Assembly: GCF_019670005.1 (NCBI RefSeq)
Contig: NZ_AP019783.1
Coordinates: 4,056,150 to 4,120,149, forward strand
Source of the DNA: Methylomagnum ishizawai
GTDB taxonomy: Bacteria; Pseudomonadota; Gammaproteobacteria; Methylococcales; Methylococcaceae
Reading direction: 5' to 3'
Length of the DNA: 64,000 nt
Part shown: piece by piece, positions 9,196 through 17,569 of the stretch
Position numbering within the stretch: position 1 is the first letter of the stretch
How the letters are laid out: every line of letters starts with the position of its first letter
Made by a program: the position numbers and the translations under genes
The notes under the pieces: generated by a model
Database searches by the model: none
Told to the model about the DNA's origin: nothing
What the model saw: the letters and a program-made list of their open reading frames with translations, nothing else

Positions 9196-9750
9196 TTGAT
9201 CGCCCCGTTCCAAGCCCGATTCGCCGCCCGGCATCTGCGCCGGGGCGGCCTCATCGCCTACCCGACCGAGGGCGTGTACGGCCTGGGCTGCGATCCCCTG
9301 AACCCGGACGCGGTCCAGCGCCTGTTGGACCTCAAGGGCCGCTCCGCCGCCAAGGGCTTCATCCTGATCGCCGCCGCTTTCGCCCAGGTCGAACCTTTCC
9401 TCCACCTCCCCGGACCCGAGGTCCGCGACCGCCTGCTCGCCGCCTGGCCCGGCCCCGTGACCTTCGTGGTCCCGGCGGCGGCCTGGGTGCCGGATTGGCT
9501 GCGGGGCGCATCCAGCAACCTGGCGGTGCGGGTCACGGCGCATCCGGGAGCGGCGGCCTTGTGCCGGGCCTTCGGCGGTCCCTTGGTCTCGACCAGCGCC
9601 AACAAGAGCGGGCAACCCCCGGCCCGCGGCCCGCTCGCCCTCCGCAAGCATTTCCCCGCCACCGACGCGCTGCTGGTGCCGGGCCGCTTGGGCGGGGCCA
9701 GCGGTCCCACGCCGATCTACGAAGCGGTGAGCGGCAGACGGCTACGTTGA
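9196..9750 (+). CDS. tsaC: threonylcarbamoyl-AMP synthase TsaC
   Basis: The protein has 184 residues. It makes threonylcarbamoyl-AMP from threonine, bicarbonate and ATP for the t6A modification at position 37 of ANN-decoding tRNAs. The YrdC-fold signature is clear: GGLIAYPTEGVYGLGCDP, LKGRSAAKGFILI, WPGPVTFVVP, LAVRVTAHP and PLVSTSANKSG. It is the short TsaC type without the Sua5 C-terminal domain. The TTG start at 9196 is supported by a GGAG ribosome binding site 6-7 bases upstream; there is no suitable ATG. Confidence 0.94.
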   Translation: MIAPFQARFAARHLRRGGLIAYPTEGVYGLGCDPLNPDAVQRLLDLKGRSAAKGFILIAAAFAQVEPFLHLPGPEVRDRLLAAWPGPVTFVVPAAAWVPDWLRGASSNLAVRVTAHPGAAALCRAFGGPLVSTSANKSGQPPARGPLALRKHFPATDALLVPGRLGGASGPTPIYEAVSGRRLR

Positions 9751-9855
9751 GCCTTGGGCAAACTTCCGGGCATTCTTGCCCGATGATGGTGCAAAAACGC
9801 CGCCGCCCTCCCATGGATTCCCCAGGATTTCCGGCCCCGCCGTCCTTTGCCTGTT

Positions 9856-9870
9856 TGGCACGGAATCCGC
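9856..9870 (+). promoter_or_regulatory. sigma-54-like promoter
   Basis: The sequence TGGCACG at 9856-9862 is followed by GC at 9869-9870, giving the strict GG-N10-GC spacing of RpoN promoters. The -24 half is a perfect match; the -12 half reads CCGC where TTGC is usual. Transcription would begin near 9882 and run rightward into a gene-free stretch that ends in a strong terminator at 9927-9981. Nothing downstream on this strand is a gene until 17570. Confidence 0.45.
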
Positions 9871-9926
9871 TTGTATAAACGCACCCCCTTCAAGCGCTAA
9901 TGGCGGCGCGGAAGTTCCTTGCGACA

Positions 9927-9981
9927 GCGTCCAGCCTCCCATCGCCCTCTCCTCGCGATGGTCCGGCGGACGCTTTTTTTT
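9927..9981 (+). terminator. rho-independent terminator
   Basis: An outer stem GCGTCC (9927-9932) pairs with GGACGC (9968-9973). An inner stem CCATCGC (9939-9945) pairs with GCGATGG (9955-9961). Eight T residues follow at 9974-9981. It can end the topA-tsaC transcript, whose last stop is 177 bases upstream, or a short RNA started from the sigma-54-like site. Confidence 0.8.
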
Positions 9982-10005
9982 GCCCGCCGGAACTCCGGCC
10001 CGCGC

Positions 10006-10806
10006 CTAAAACCCGAACAACCCCGCCAGCTTTTCCCCCGGCTCCGCCGCCCGCATGAACGCCTCGCCCACCAGGAAGGTATGCACCCCCCGGTCCCGCA
10101 TCGCAGCCACATCCTCCGGGGCCAGGATGCCGCTTTCGGTCACGACCAAGCGCCCGTCCGGGATCATCGCCAGGAGTTCCAGCGTGGTTTCCAGACGGAC
10201 CTCGAAGCTGCGGAGGTTGCGGTTGTTGATGCCGATCATGGGCAGGTCCAGCTTCAGGGCGCGTTCCAGTTCGGCGGCGTCATGGACCTCGACCAGCACA
10301 TCCATCCCCAACTCGCTGGCGAGGTCGGCCAGTTCCTTCATGCGGGCATCGTCCAGCGCGGCGGCGATCAACAGGATGCAATCGGCCCCGATGGCGCGGG
10401 CCTCGACCACCTGATAGGGATCGACCGTGAAATCCTTGCGCAACACCGGCAGGGCGCAGGCGGCGCGGGCTTCCTGTAAATAATCCTCCGAACCCTGGAA
10501 GAAATCCCGGTCGGTCAGCACCGAGAGGCAGGCCGCGCCATGGTCCGCATAGCTCCGGGCGATTGCCGCGGGATAGAACTCGGGCCGCATCACGCCCTTG
10601 CTGGGCGAGGCTTTCTTGATCTCGGCGATCACGGCGGGGAGGCCCGCCGCGACCTTGGCCCGCAGCGCATCCACGAACCCACGCGGGGCATCGGCGGCGG
10701 CGGCGCGTCGCAGCATCTCCTGCAAGGTCACCAGGGCGAGGCGTTGGGCGATTTCCTCGGCTTTGCGGCGGAGGATTTTCTGGAGGATATCGGGGGTCTG
10801 GCTCAT
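10006..10806 (-). CDS. trpC: indole-3-glycerol phosphate synthase
   Basis: The protein has 266 residues, a single-domain TrpC without fused TrpF. It closes carboxyphenylamino-deoxyribulose phosphate to indole-glycerol phosphate. The signature [17 protein letters not shown] carries the catalytic lysine region. [26 protein letters not shown] and [12 protein letters not shown] are the other barrel motifs. The ATG overlaps the trpD stop (ATGA), so the two are translationally coupled. Last gene of the trp cluster. Confidence 0.97.
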   Translation of the reverse strand: MSQTPDILQKILRRKAEEIAQRLALVTLQEMLRRAAAADAPRGFVDALRAKVAAGLPAVIAEIKKASPSKGVMRPEFYPAAIARSYADHGAACLSVLTDRDFFQGSEDYLQEARAACALPVLRKDFTVDPYQVVEARAIGADCILLIAAALDDARMKELADLASELGMDVLVEVHDAAELERALKLDLPMIGINNRNLRSFEVRLETTLELLAMIPDGRLVVTESGILAPEDVAAMRDRGVHTFLVGEAFMRAAEPGEKLAGLFGF

Positions 10807-11828
10807 GGCTTGGCGAAGGCTTGGGTGAAATGGATGAGTTGGTCGAGCTTGGCACGGGCCGCGCCGCTGTCGATGGCGGATTTGGCGCGTTCGACGCCCG
10901 CTTCCAGGCTGTCGGTCAAATCGGCGGCGTAGATCGCGGCCCCGGCGTTCAGCAGCACGATATCGCGGGCCGGGCCGGGCGCGCCGCCCAGGACGCCGCG
11001 CACCATGCGCAGGCTTTCCAACGCCGTATCGACGGCGAGGACCGCCAGCGGGGCGCGTTCCAGGCCGAAGCGTTCCGGGGCCAGGGTGTAGGTTTCGATC
11101 TGGCCGTTCCGCAGCTCGGCGACCTGGGTGGGAGCGCCGATGCTGATCTCGTCCAGCCCATCGTCGGCGTGGACCACCAGGACGTGGCTGCTGCCGAGTT
11201 CGCGCAGGGCGTTGGCGAGGGGTTCGATCCAGGCTTCGGAATACACGCCGACCAGTTGATGGCTCGCGCCCGCCGGGTTGGTGAGCGGTCCCAACAGGTT
11301 GAAGATGGTGCGGATGCCGAGTTCGCGGCGCGGCCCGATGGCGTATTTCATCGCGCCATGGTGGCGCTGGGCGAACAGGAAACCGAGGCCGACTTCCTCG
11401 ATGCAGGCCCGCACTTGGTCCGGGGTCAGGTCCAGGTTGACGCCCGCCGCTTCCAGCACGTCGGCGCTGCCGGATTTGCTGGAGACGGAACGGCTGCCGT
11501 GCTTGGCGACCTTGGCCCCGGCGGCGGCGACCACGAAGGCGCTGGCGGTGCTGATATTGAAGGTGCGGGCACCGTCGCCGCCGGTGCCGCAGGTGTCGAT
11601 CAGGTGGGCATCCTTGACCGGCACCTTGGTGGACATTTCCCGCAAGACCTTGGCGGCGGCGACCACTTCGCCGACGCTCTCGCCTTTGGCCCTAAGCGCC
11701 ACCAGGAACGCGCCGATCTGGGCGGGGGTCGCGCCGCCGCTCATGATGGTGCGCATGGCCCCGCGCATCTGGGAGGGGTCGAGGTCTTGTTTATCGAGGA
11801 GGGTTTGGAGGAGGGCGGGGATGTCCAT
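10803..11828 (-). CDS. trpD: anthranilate phosphoribosyltransferase
   Basis: The protein has 341 residues, the normal stand-alone TrpD length. It joins anthranilate and PRPP. The PRPP-binding signature [15 protein letters not shown] is intact, followed by [21 protein letters not shown] and the motif [20 protein letters not shown]. An AAGGA ribosome binding site lies upstream of the ATG. In many relatives trpG precedes trpD directly. Here 1.87 kb of AT-rich cassette separates them, with only 60 bases between the cassette's last gene and trpD. Confidence 0.97.
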   Translation of the reverse strand: MDIPALLQTLLDKQDLDPSQMRGAMRTIMSGGATPAQIGAFLVALRAKGESVGEVVAAAKVLREMSTKVPVKDAHLIDTCGTGGDGARTFNISTASAFVVAAAGAKVAKHGSRSVSSKSGSADVLEAAGVNLDLTPDQVRACIEEVGLGFLFAQRHHGAMKYAIGPRRELGIRTIFNLLGPLTNPAGASHQLVGVYSEAWIEPLANALRELGSSHVLVVHADDGLDEISIGAPTQVAELRNGQIETYTLAPERFGLERAPLAVLAVDTALESLRMVRGVLGGAPGPARDIVLLNAGAAIYAADLTDSLEAGVERAKSAIDSGAARAKLDQLIHFTQAFAKP

Positions 11829-11888
11829 GGGGGTTCCTTGGGATGATCGAACAGTGATGGTTCAGCAGGGTGGACAAAAATTCCGGGG

Positions 11889-12335
11889 TTATTGGCTACG
11901 CGCCATAAACTTCGACGGGTCCAGAAAATCTGCGGTATAGGGTTTCCCGCCAGCGAAGGTTTTACCCACCTCGTTCAGTACTATCAAGGAATTCCGCAAA
12001 GCAATTCCCACATCCCTATCCGCGATGATGGCGGCGGCTTCATAATCGGCTTTGTGGCGTAATTGGCGGAGCGCATCCAGGTTATTCCCCGCCAGTGAAT
12101 TTCTCCGCTTCAATGCATCGACCACCGCTTTATGCCCTTGCGACCCAGTTGTAGCGGCCCCGGTAAAATCACGCGCACAAATCAACGCGGCATAATAAGC
12201 ACGTCCGATGATGGTCCGTTTTATGGTTTCCCGATGGGGTTCGGTCTGGGTGTTATAAAGCCAGCTTGCCAGAACGTAAAACTCGGCGAAATCAAAAACT
12301 GGTGAGCCGGTATTAACGCTGCGAGATGATGACAT
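11889..12335 (-). CDS. HEPN-like protein (UPF0332 type), third gene of the trp cassette
   Basis: The protein has 148 helical residues. The pattern GRAYYAALICARDF (44-57), then GHKAVVDAL (68-76) and LRQLRHKADYE (89-99), resembles the HEPN fold of the UPF0332 group, with the Arg-x-x-Ala-Asp-Tyr motif near residues 93-98. Many HEPN proteins are RNases or toxins paired with a small partner; others are not catalytic. The classical R-x4-6-H signature is not exact here (R90 to H94 has three residues between). I chose the ATG at 12335, which overlaps the previous gene by 23 bases; a TTG at 12368 is possible. G+C is about 50-57%, between the AT-rich cassette core and the flanking genes. The toxin role is inference. 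Confidence 0.6.
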   Translation of the reverse strand: MSSSRSVNTGSPVFDFAEFYVLASWLYNTQTEPHRETIKRTIIGRAYYAALICARDFTGAATTGSQGHKAVVDALKRRNSLAGNNLDALRQLRHKADYEAAAIIADRDVGIALRNSLIVLNEVGKTFAGGKPYTADFLDPSKFMARSQ

Positions 12336-12825
12336 GCCGCAAACCCGCTGATAATCCCGCTTCTTCAATTAAATCGAATAAACGCCCTTCTTTCTCATCA
12401 AAATCTTGATCTAGAGGCAGTCCCGTATATAATGAAATTTCAATCAATAATTCTGCTGTATCAGGATCAGTCAATACATTCAGCCTTTTTTCGATTTCCT
12501 CACCATATACCAAATTTAAAATGGATGGAAGTTTATTTATAAATATCTTTAAGTCAGGATTTTTTTTCAACAAGTCTTTAGCTAAATCCCAATCGCCATT
12601 GGAAATTTTATATTCAGATAGAATTAAGCCAAGCTCAGCATAGCTTTTGACCTGACTACTAAGAGTTGAAGTCATCACTTCAATCTCAAATTCAAATTCA
12701 GAAACGTAAGGTAAAGTTGTTGTCGGCAACATGTTTAAGGCGGCAACAGACATGGCAAAGCTCGATGCCGTTACAAGATTGCAAACTCCGTAAGGAGAAA
12801 CCATAGGATTTAATGTTGAACTCAT
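12313..12825 (-). CDS. protein of unknown function, middle gene of the trp cassette
   Basis: The protein has 170 residues and no family I recognise. The first 40 residues are rich in small and hydrophobic residues (TASSFAMSVAALNMLP) and could be membrane-associated. The middle (residues 50-120) is predicted helical and charged. The tail contains LTDPDTAELLIEISLYTGL followed by an acidic helix, a style seen in small partner proteins of toxin-like modules. The ATG overlaps the upstream gene by 4 bases (ATGA) and the downstream HEPN-like gene by 23, so all three are translated as a unit. Local G+C falls to about 30-40%, far below the surrounding trp genes, which suggests recent acquisition. Confidence 0.6.
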   Translation of the reverse strand: MSSTLNPMVSPYGVCNLVTASSFAMSVAALNMLPTTTLPYVSEFEFEIEVMTSTLSSQVKSYAELGLILSEYKISNGDWDLAKDLLKKNPDLKIFINKLPSILNLVYGEEIEKRLNVLTDPDTAELLIEISLYTGLPLDQDFDEKEGRLFDLIEEAGLSAGLRHVIISQR

Positions 12826-13613
12826 AGTCCTATCCTCTTTTTTTGGCGGCTATTAAGCAAATCCCCAACCACATCCTTATTATAACCATGCAAAAGACCA
12901 AAAATATCCCTCAAAAAATCTTCATCTAAAGCCTCACATACAGAAAGCCCTTGTTTAAAACGACATTCAAGAGTATGGTCAATTGTGCTAATTAACCCTA
13001 CCGGGCCAGAGCTAGCACTCACATTAAGCGTATTAAGGCATGAATATTTAACATCCACAGTTTTTTCCTCTCTAAACCATCCTTGATGCACATGCCATAG
13101 AGAACCGGCTTCTATAGCTTGTTTAGTTAAATATCGCGTTTTCCTATTGAAGACATGACCAATATCATAGCCATCATCATGGGAAACAAACCGGTCAATT
13201 ACTTGCAACGCAACAATACCAAGAGGATTTTGCTCATCATATACATATATAATATTAATTACTTTTTTCAAATGCTCGATAGCCTTTGATGATGAAGGTT
13301 CCCAGCGCTCATAATCAAAGCAAGATACAATTATATTATTATTCTCTACGCGCAATGCCCAAGCAGGCCGACCATCGGTACGAAACTTTTGCAATAAAAC
13401 CCCAGATATCTTGTTGCTAGGTTGTGAAGGAGCAGTTTTATCACCAAAGCTGATCTTAAAAACCCCAATTTTATTGAATGCCGGATAATCTGCTTTTAGC
13501 AATTCTTGAAGCCCCAAAAGAGCTTCAATAGACCTTTCCGAAAAAGGACGTTCAAATGCAACTATAAATGCCGCCACTTCAATCGCGTGTTTATCATTGA
13601 TAGGTTGGCCCAT
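12822..13613 (-). CDS. TIGR04255-like protein, first gene of the trp cassette
   Basis: The protein has 263 residues. The layout fits the sporadically distributed TIGR04255 family: an N-terminal segment on partner-independent conserved themes (AIEVAAFIVAFERPFSER), a central beta-rich part with WALRVENNNIIVSCFDYERW, and then a helix and VALQVIDRFV where the family usually has an arginine-tyrosine-asparagine run. Function of the family is not known. The start has a good AGAGAGG ribosome binding site about 11 bases upstream. It begins 24 bases after the terminator hairpin behind trpG. G+C is about 40-45%. Family assignment is by eye and moderate in strength. Confidence 0.55.
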   Translation of the reverse strand: MGQPINDKHAIEVAAFIVAFERPFSERSIEALLGLQELLKADYPAFNKIGVFKISFGDKTAPSQPSNKISGVLLQKFRTDGRPAWALRVENNNIIVSCFDYERWEPSSSKAIEHLKKVINIIYVYDEQNPLGIVALQVIDRFVSHDDGYDIGHVFNRKTRYLTKQAIEAGSLWHVHQGWFREEKTVDVKYSCLNTLNVSASSGPVGLISTIDHTLECRFKQGLSVCEALDEDFLRDIFGLLHGYNKDVVGDLLNSRQKKRIGL

Positions 13614-13636
13614 CTTTTTAAATCCTCTCTAATTTT

Positions 13637-13674
13637 AAAACCCCTAAGTTCTTAACTTCTCCCCTTAGGGGTTT
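13637..13674 (-). terminator. terminator behind trpEG, at the cassette edge
   Basis: An 11-bp perfect stem, AAACCCCTAAG (13638-13648) against CTTAGGGGTTT (13664-13674), encloses a 15-base loop. On the minus strand the second arm ends in TTTT. It would stop or attenuate transcription coming from trpE-trpG. The opposite strand also shows a TTT end, so it may act in both directions. Confidence 0.7.
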
Positions 13675-13701
13675 CATAATTTTAACAATCAGTCGTCGCG
13701 T

Positions 13702-14283
13702 CTACCGCCGCAAAAAATTCCCCAACAGCTCATGCCCCTGCTCGGTCAGGATCGATTCGGGATGGAACTGCACCCCCTCGATATCCAACTCCCGATGGCG
13801 GACGCCCATGATTTCCCCGATATTCCCAGCCTTATCCTCGGTCCAGGCGGTGATTTCCAGGCACTCGGGCAGGGTCGATTGCTCGATCACCAGGGAATGG
13901 TAACGGGTGGCCTGGAATGGATTATTCAGCCCATGGAATACCCCGATATTATGGTGATAAACCATCGAGGTTTTGCCGTGCATGATACTTTTGGCGTGGA
14001 TGATATTCCCACCGAAGGCGTGGCCGATACTCTGGTGCCCCAAACACACGCCCAGGATCGGATAGCGCCCGGCATAACGGCGGATGGTCTCCACCGAAAT
14101 CCCCGCCTCCTTCGGCGTGCAGGGGCCGGGGGAAATCACGATCTTGTCGGGGTCGATGGTTTCGATTTCCTCCACCGCAATCTGGTCGTTGCGCACCACC
14201 CGGACTTCCGCGCCGAGTTCGGCCAGGTATTGCACCAGGTTATAAGTGAACGAATCGTAGTTATCGATCATCAAGACTTTCAT
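13702..14283 (-). CDS. trpG: anthranilate synthase component II (glutamine amidotransferase)
   Basis: The protein has 193 residues, the usual length. It supplies ammonia from glutamine to TrpE. The class I amidotransferase triad is visible: the nucleophile in [15 protein letters not shown], and the His-Glu pair in [25 protein letters not shown] is the oxyanion region. The start at 14283 ([15 protein letters not shown]) overlaps the trpE stop (ATGA). It could also serve PabB, as in organisms with a single shared subunit. Confidence 0.96.
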   Translation of the reverse strand: MKVLMIDNYDSFTYNLVQYLAELGAEVRVVRNDQIAVEEIETIDPDKIVISPGPCTPKEAGISVETIRRYAGRYPILGVCLGHQSIGHAFGGNIIHAKSIMHGKTSMVYHHNIGVFHGLNNPFQATRYHSLVIEQSTLPECLEITAWTEDKAGNIGEIMGVRHRELDIEGVQFHPESILTEQGHELLGNFLRR

Positions 14284-15764
14284 GGCTGTCCTCCTTCGAG
14301 CCCGGCTTCCGCCATCGCGACCGCCCGGAATACGGCGCGGCCCTTGTTCAAGGTTTCTTCCCATTCGTTGAGCGGCACGGAATCATGCACCACGCCCGCC
14401 CCGGCCTGGATATGCAGGGTACCGTCCTTGATGACGGCGGTGCGGATGGCGATGGCGGTGTCGAGATTACCGGACCAACCCACATAACCCACCGCGCCCG
14501 AATAAACCCCGCGTTTCACGGGTTCCAATTCGGCGATGATTTCCATGGCGCGGATTTTCGGGGCACCGCTGACCGTGCCGGCCGGGAAGGTGGCTTTCAG
14601 CACCTCGAAAGCGTCGCTGCCTTCCGCCAACTGGCCGACCACGTTGGACACGATGTGCATGACGTGCGAATAGCGTTCGATAATCATCTTATCCGTGACC
14701 TTGACCGTGCCGGTCTGGGCCACGCGGCCCGCGTCGTTGCGCCCGAGGTCGATGAGCATCAGGTGTTCGGCGATTTCCTTGGGATCGGCCAGCAAATCCT
14801 TTTCCAAGGCCGTGTCTTCCTCCGGGGTCCGGCCACGGCGGCGGGTGCCCGCGATGGGCCGCACGGTGACGGTGCCCTCCTCCAAGCGCACCAGGATTTC
14901 CGGCGAGGAACCCACGATGTGGAACGCGCCCAGGTTCATATGGAACATATAGGGCGAGGGATTGAGGCAACGCAGGGCGCGGTATAAATCCAAGGGCGGG
15001 GCCGAGTACGGAATCGACATGCGTTGCGACAACACCACCTGCATCACATCGCCCTCGACGATGTAGTCCTTGATACGGCGGACGCCGTTCTCATAGCCCT
15101 CCTGGGTGAAACCGGAAACGAATTCGCTTTCCTCCACCTGCTTGGGCACTTTGAACTCCCGGGCGGGTAGGCGGTTCTGGCGCAGGCCACGGATCAGGGT
15201 ATCGAGCCGGTCCTGGGCGGCGGGGTAGGCGTTGGGTTCGGCGGGATCGGCATGGGTGATGACCAGGAGCCGCCCCTTGAGGTTGTCGAACACCAGCACG
15301 TCTTCCGACACCATCAAGAGGATATCGGGGGCACCGATGGGGTCGGGCTTGGCGGTGGCGAGGCGCGGTTCGATGTAGTGGATGGTTTCGTAGCCGAAAT
15401 AGCCGACCAGGCCGCCGCTGAAACGCGGCAAACCCGAAATCGGGGGCACGCGGAAGCGGGCGGCGTAATCGCGGACCCAGTCCAAGGGATTGGCCGGGGT
15501 GGCGGTCTCGATGCGCTGGCCGTCGCGGACCACCGTGATTTCCGGCCCGCGCACGCTGATTACGGTACGGCAAGGCAGGCCGATGATGGAATATCGCCCC
15601 CATTGCTCGCCGCCGTGGACCGACTCGAACAAGTAGGAGTACGGCGCGTCGGCCAGCTTGAGATAGGCGCTTAAAGGGGTATCGAGATCGGCGAGGACTT
15701 CGCGGGCGAGGGGGATGCGGTTATAGCCTTGCTCGGCGTAGTGCTGGAACTGTTCGGGCGTCAT
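14280..15764 (-). CDS. trpE: anthranilate synthase component I
   Basis: The protein has 494 residues. It converts chorismate to anthranilate with TrpG. The N-terminal element [20 protein letters not shown] corresponds to the LLES-type tryptophan feedback site. The chorismate-binding domain carries [16 protein letters not shown] and [17 protein letters not shown]. The ATG at 15764 has GGAA a few bases upstream; an earlier in-frame start has no family similarity. No tryptophan-rich leader peptide was found in the 164 bases before it, so classical attenuation is not evident. Confidence 0.97.
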   Translation of the reverse strand: MTPEQFQHYAEQGYNRIPLAREVLADLDTPLSAYLKLADAPYSYLFESVHGGEQWGRYSIIGLPCRTVISVRGPEITVVRDGQRIETATPANPLDWVRDYAARFRVPPISGLPRFSGGLVGYFGYETIHYIEPRLATAKPDPIGAPDILLMVSEDVLVFDNLKGRLLVITHADPAEPNAYPAAQDRLDTLIRGLRQNRLPAREFKVPKQVEESEFVSGFTQEGYENGVRRIKDYIVEGDVMQVVLSQRMSIPYSAPPLDLYRALRCLNPSPYMFHMNLGAFHIVGSSPEILVRLEEGTVTVRPIAGTRRRGRTPEEDTALEKDLLADPKEIAEHLMLIDLGRNDAGRVAQTGTVKVTDKMIIERYSHVMHIVSNVVGQLAEGSDAFEVLKATFPAGTVSGAPKIRAMEIIAELEPVKRGVYSGAVGYVGWSGNLDTAIAIRTAVIKDGTLHIQAGAGVVHDSVPLNEWEETLNKGRAVFRAVAMAEAGLEGGQP

Positions 15765-15928
15765 GGTGTTTCCAATCGTGGGTTTGGCCGGGAGAATCCG
15801 GCGATAAGCCGTGGTCCGGGCCAAGCGCTGGAACGCCGCCCGGTTATTCAGGGGTTGCGGGCTGGAGACGCCATCGTTCTAGGAGTGGGGGCATGGGGAT
15901 CATGCAAGTCATGTGGACAAAAGTAAAA

Positions 15929-16606
15929 TCAGGGGACCTCGAACAAACCCGGCAAGTCCGCGATGGATTCCACCACCACATCCGGCTCCAAAGCCGCGAG
16001 ATCGACCGCGCCATGATACCCATAAGGCACCAGCGCCAGCATGAACCCGGCCCGGTGCGCGGCCTCGGCGTCGTTGGCCGAATCGCCCACCATCAGGCTT
16101 TGGGCAGGCGCGACACCGAAATGGGCGGCGGTCTTGAGCAAAGGCTCCGGGTGGGGTTTATGCTGGCCGAATTGGTCGCCACTGCCGACGAAATCGAGAT
16201 AGGGCGCGAGGCCGAGCTGTTCCAACAGGGTTTGGGTGAAGCGCGAATGCTTGTTGGTGACGCAGGCGGTCGGGAAACCCCCGGCCTTGATCGCCGCCAA
16301 GCCGTCCATCACGCCCGGATAAACGCGGCTCCGGTCGCACATATGCCCGGCGTAGGCATCCATGAACAGATCCAACGCCTCCCGGAACCGGGGCGGCTCG
16401 CCCTCGGGCCGCGCCACGCCGGTCAGGGCGCGTTTGACCAGCATCTCGACGCCATTGCCGATCCAGCCCCGCACCCGGACCTCGCCCGCCCGCGGCAGGC
16501 CCAGGCGGCCCAGCATGATATCCACCGCCTGGGCGATATCGGGGGCGCTGTCCACCAAGGTGCCGTCGAGGTCGAAGACGATCAGGCCGGGCCGGGAAGG
16601 CAGCAT
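15929..16606 (-). CDS. gph: phosphoglycolate phosphatase
   Basis: The protein has 225 residues of the HAD superfamily. It hydrolyses 2-phosphoglycolate. HAD motif I is VFDLDGTLVDSAPDI with the nucleophilic Asp, motif II is in ACVTNKHSRFTQ, and motif IV is MVGDSANDAEAAHRAG. Its start overlaps the rpe stop by one base (TGATG). The rpe-gph pair upstream of trpEG is a common gammaproteobacterial order. A 164-base gap separates it from trpE. Confidence 0.93.
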   Translation of the reverse strand: MLPSRPGLIVFDLDGTLVDSAPDIAQAVDIMLGRLGLPRAGEVRVRGWIGNGVEMLVKRALTGVARPEGEPPRFREALDLFMDAYAGHMCDRSRVYPGVMDGLAAIKAGGFPTACVTNKHSRFTQTLLEQLGLAPYLDFVGSGDQFGQHKPHPEPLLKTAAHFGVAPAQSLMVGDSANDAEAAHRAGFMLALVPYGYHGAVDLAALEPDVVVESIADLPGLFEVP

Positions 16607-17298
16607 CAGCCGCGGACCTTGGCCAGTTCGTCGCGCATGGCCTTGATGATGCTGTTATAACGGTTCGGGTCGCCCGCCTGGCCCGCGCCGAACACGGCGG
16701 AACCGGCCACGAAGGTATCCACGCCCGCCCGCGCCACTTCGGCGATATTGGCCGGGCCGACGCCGCCATCGATTTCCAGGCGGATATCGCGGCCCGAGTT
16801 GTCGATCATCTCGCGCACCTTGCGGGCCTTGTCCAGCACGTAGGGGATGAATTTCTGGCCACCGAAACCGGGGTTGACCGACATCAACAGGATCATGTCC
16901 ACCTTCGCCAAGGTATATTCCAGCACATCGAGCGGGGTGGCCGGGTTGAACACCAAGCCGCACTTGGCCCCGCCGTCCTTGATGAGTTGCAGGCTGCGGT
17001 CGATATGCTCGGAGGCTTCCGGGTGGAAGGTGATATAGCTGGCCCCGGCCTTGAGGAAATCGGGAATGATGCGGTCCACCGGCTTCACCATCAGATGCAC
17101 GTCGATGGGGGCGGTGACGCCGTATTTGCGGAGGGCTTCGCAGACCAGGGGGCCGATGGTCAAGTTGGGCACGTAATGGTTGTCCATCACATCGAAATGG
17201 ACCACATCCGCGCCGGATTCGAGAACGTTCGCCACTTCCTCGCCCAAGCGGGCGAAGTCGGCGGAGAGGATGGAAGGCGCGATCCAGAAATCGTTCAT
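16606..17298 (-). CDS. rpe: ribulose-phosphate 3-epimerase
   Basis: The protein has 230 residues. It interconverts ribulose 5-phosphate and xylulose 5-phosphate in the pentose phosphate pathway; in formaldehyde-assimilating bacteria it also serves the RuMP cycle. Key motifs: [34 protein letters not shown] with metal-binding His and Asp, [20 protein letters not shown] and [12 protein letters not shown]. The chosen start [11 protein letters not shown] gives the family length; a longer open frame upstream has no similarity. Confidence 0.96.
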   Translation of the reverse strand: MNDFWIAPSILSADFARLGEEVANVLESGADVVHFDVMDNHYVPNLTIGPLVCEALRKYGVTAPIDVHLMVKPVDRIIPDFLKAGASYITFHPEASEHIDRSLQLIKDGGAKCGLVFNPATPLDVLEYTLAKVDMILLMSVNPGFGGQKFIPYVLDKARKVREMIDNSGRDIRLEIDGGVGPANIAEVARAGVDTFVAGSAVFGAGQAGDPNRYNSIIKAMRDELAKVRG

Positions 17299-17569
17299 GG
17301 CTGATGGCTCGTGGTTGGAATTGGAGAACAGGGCGGCGATGGCCCGCCGGGCCTTGGAATCCGCGGTTCGCGGCCCGCCCGGATGGCCGGGTATTTTCAC
17401 ATTTGGCTTCCGGGGGGGCAAGTTGAGGACGGTGGCCGGACCGGGCCGGGGGCGCGGCTGTCGAAGGCGGATGCGGGACCCGCCCGGCTGTAATACCATC
17501 CCTCGATCTGGACAGCGCGAACGCTGATTTCAACCCCCCTCGACCCACCCCAACAGAGCCGGACCCCCT

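Noticed and set aside
9962-9991. Inverted repeat TCCGGCGG/CCGCCGGA around a T-run
   Set aside because: The T-run lies in the loop. The alternative stem GCGTCC/GGACGC with T residues after it explains the sequence better as a terminator.
11869-15922. The ten-base string GTGGACAAAA occurs before trpD and before trpE
   Set aside because: Two copies with no further similarity around them; it does not mark cassette ends, since the second copy is far outside. Treated as chance.
15765-15928. Search for a tryptophan leader peptide before trpE
   Set aside because: No short frame with tandem Trp codons and no terminator/antiterminator pair were found.
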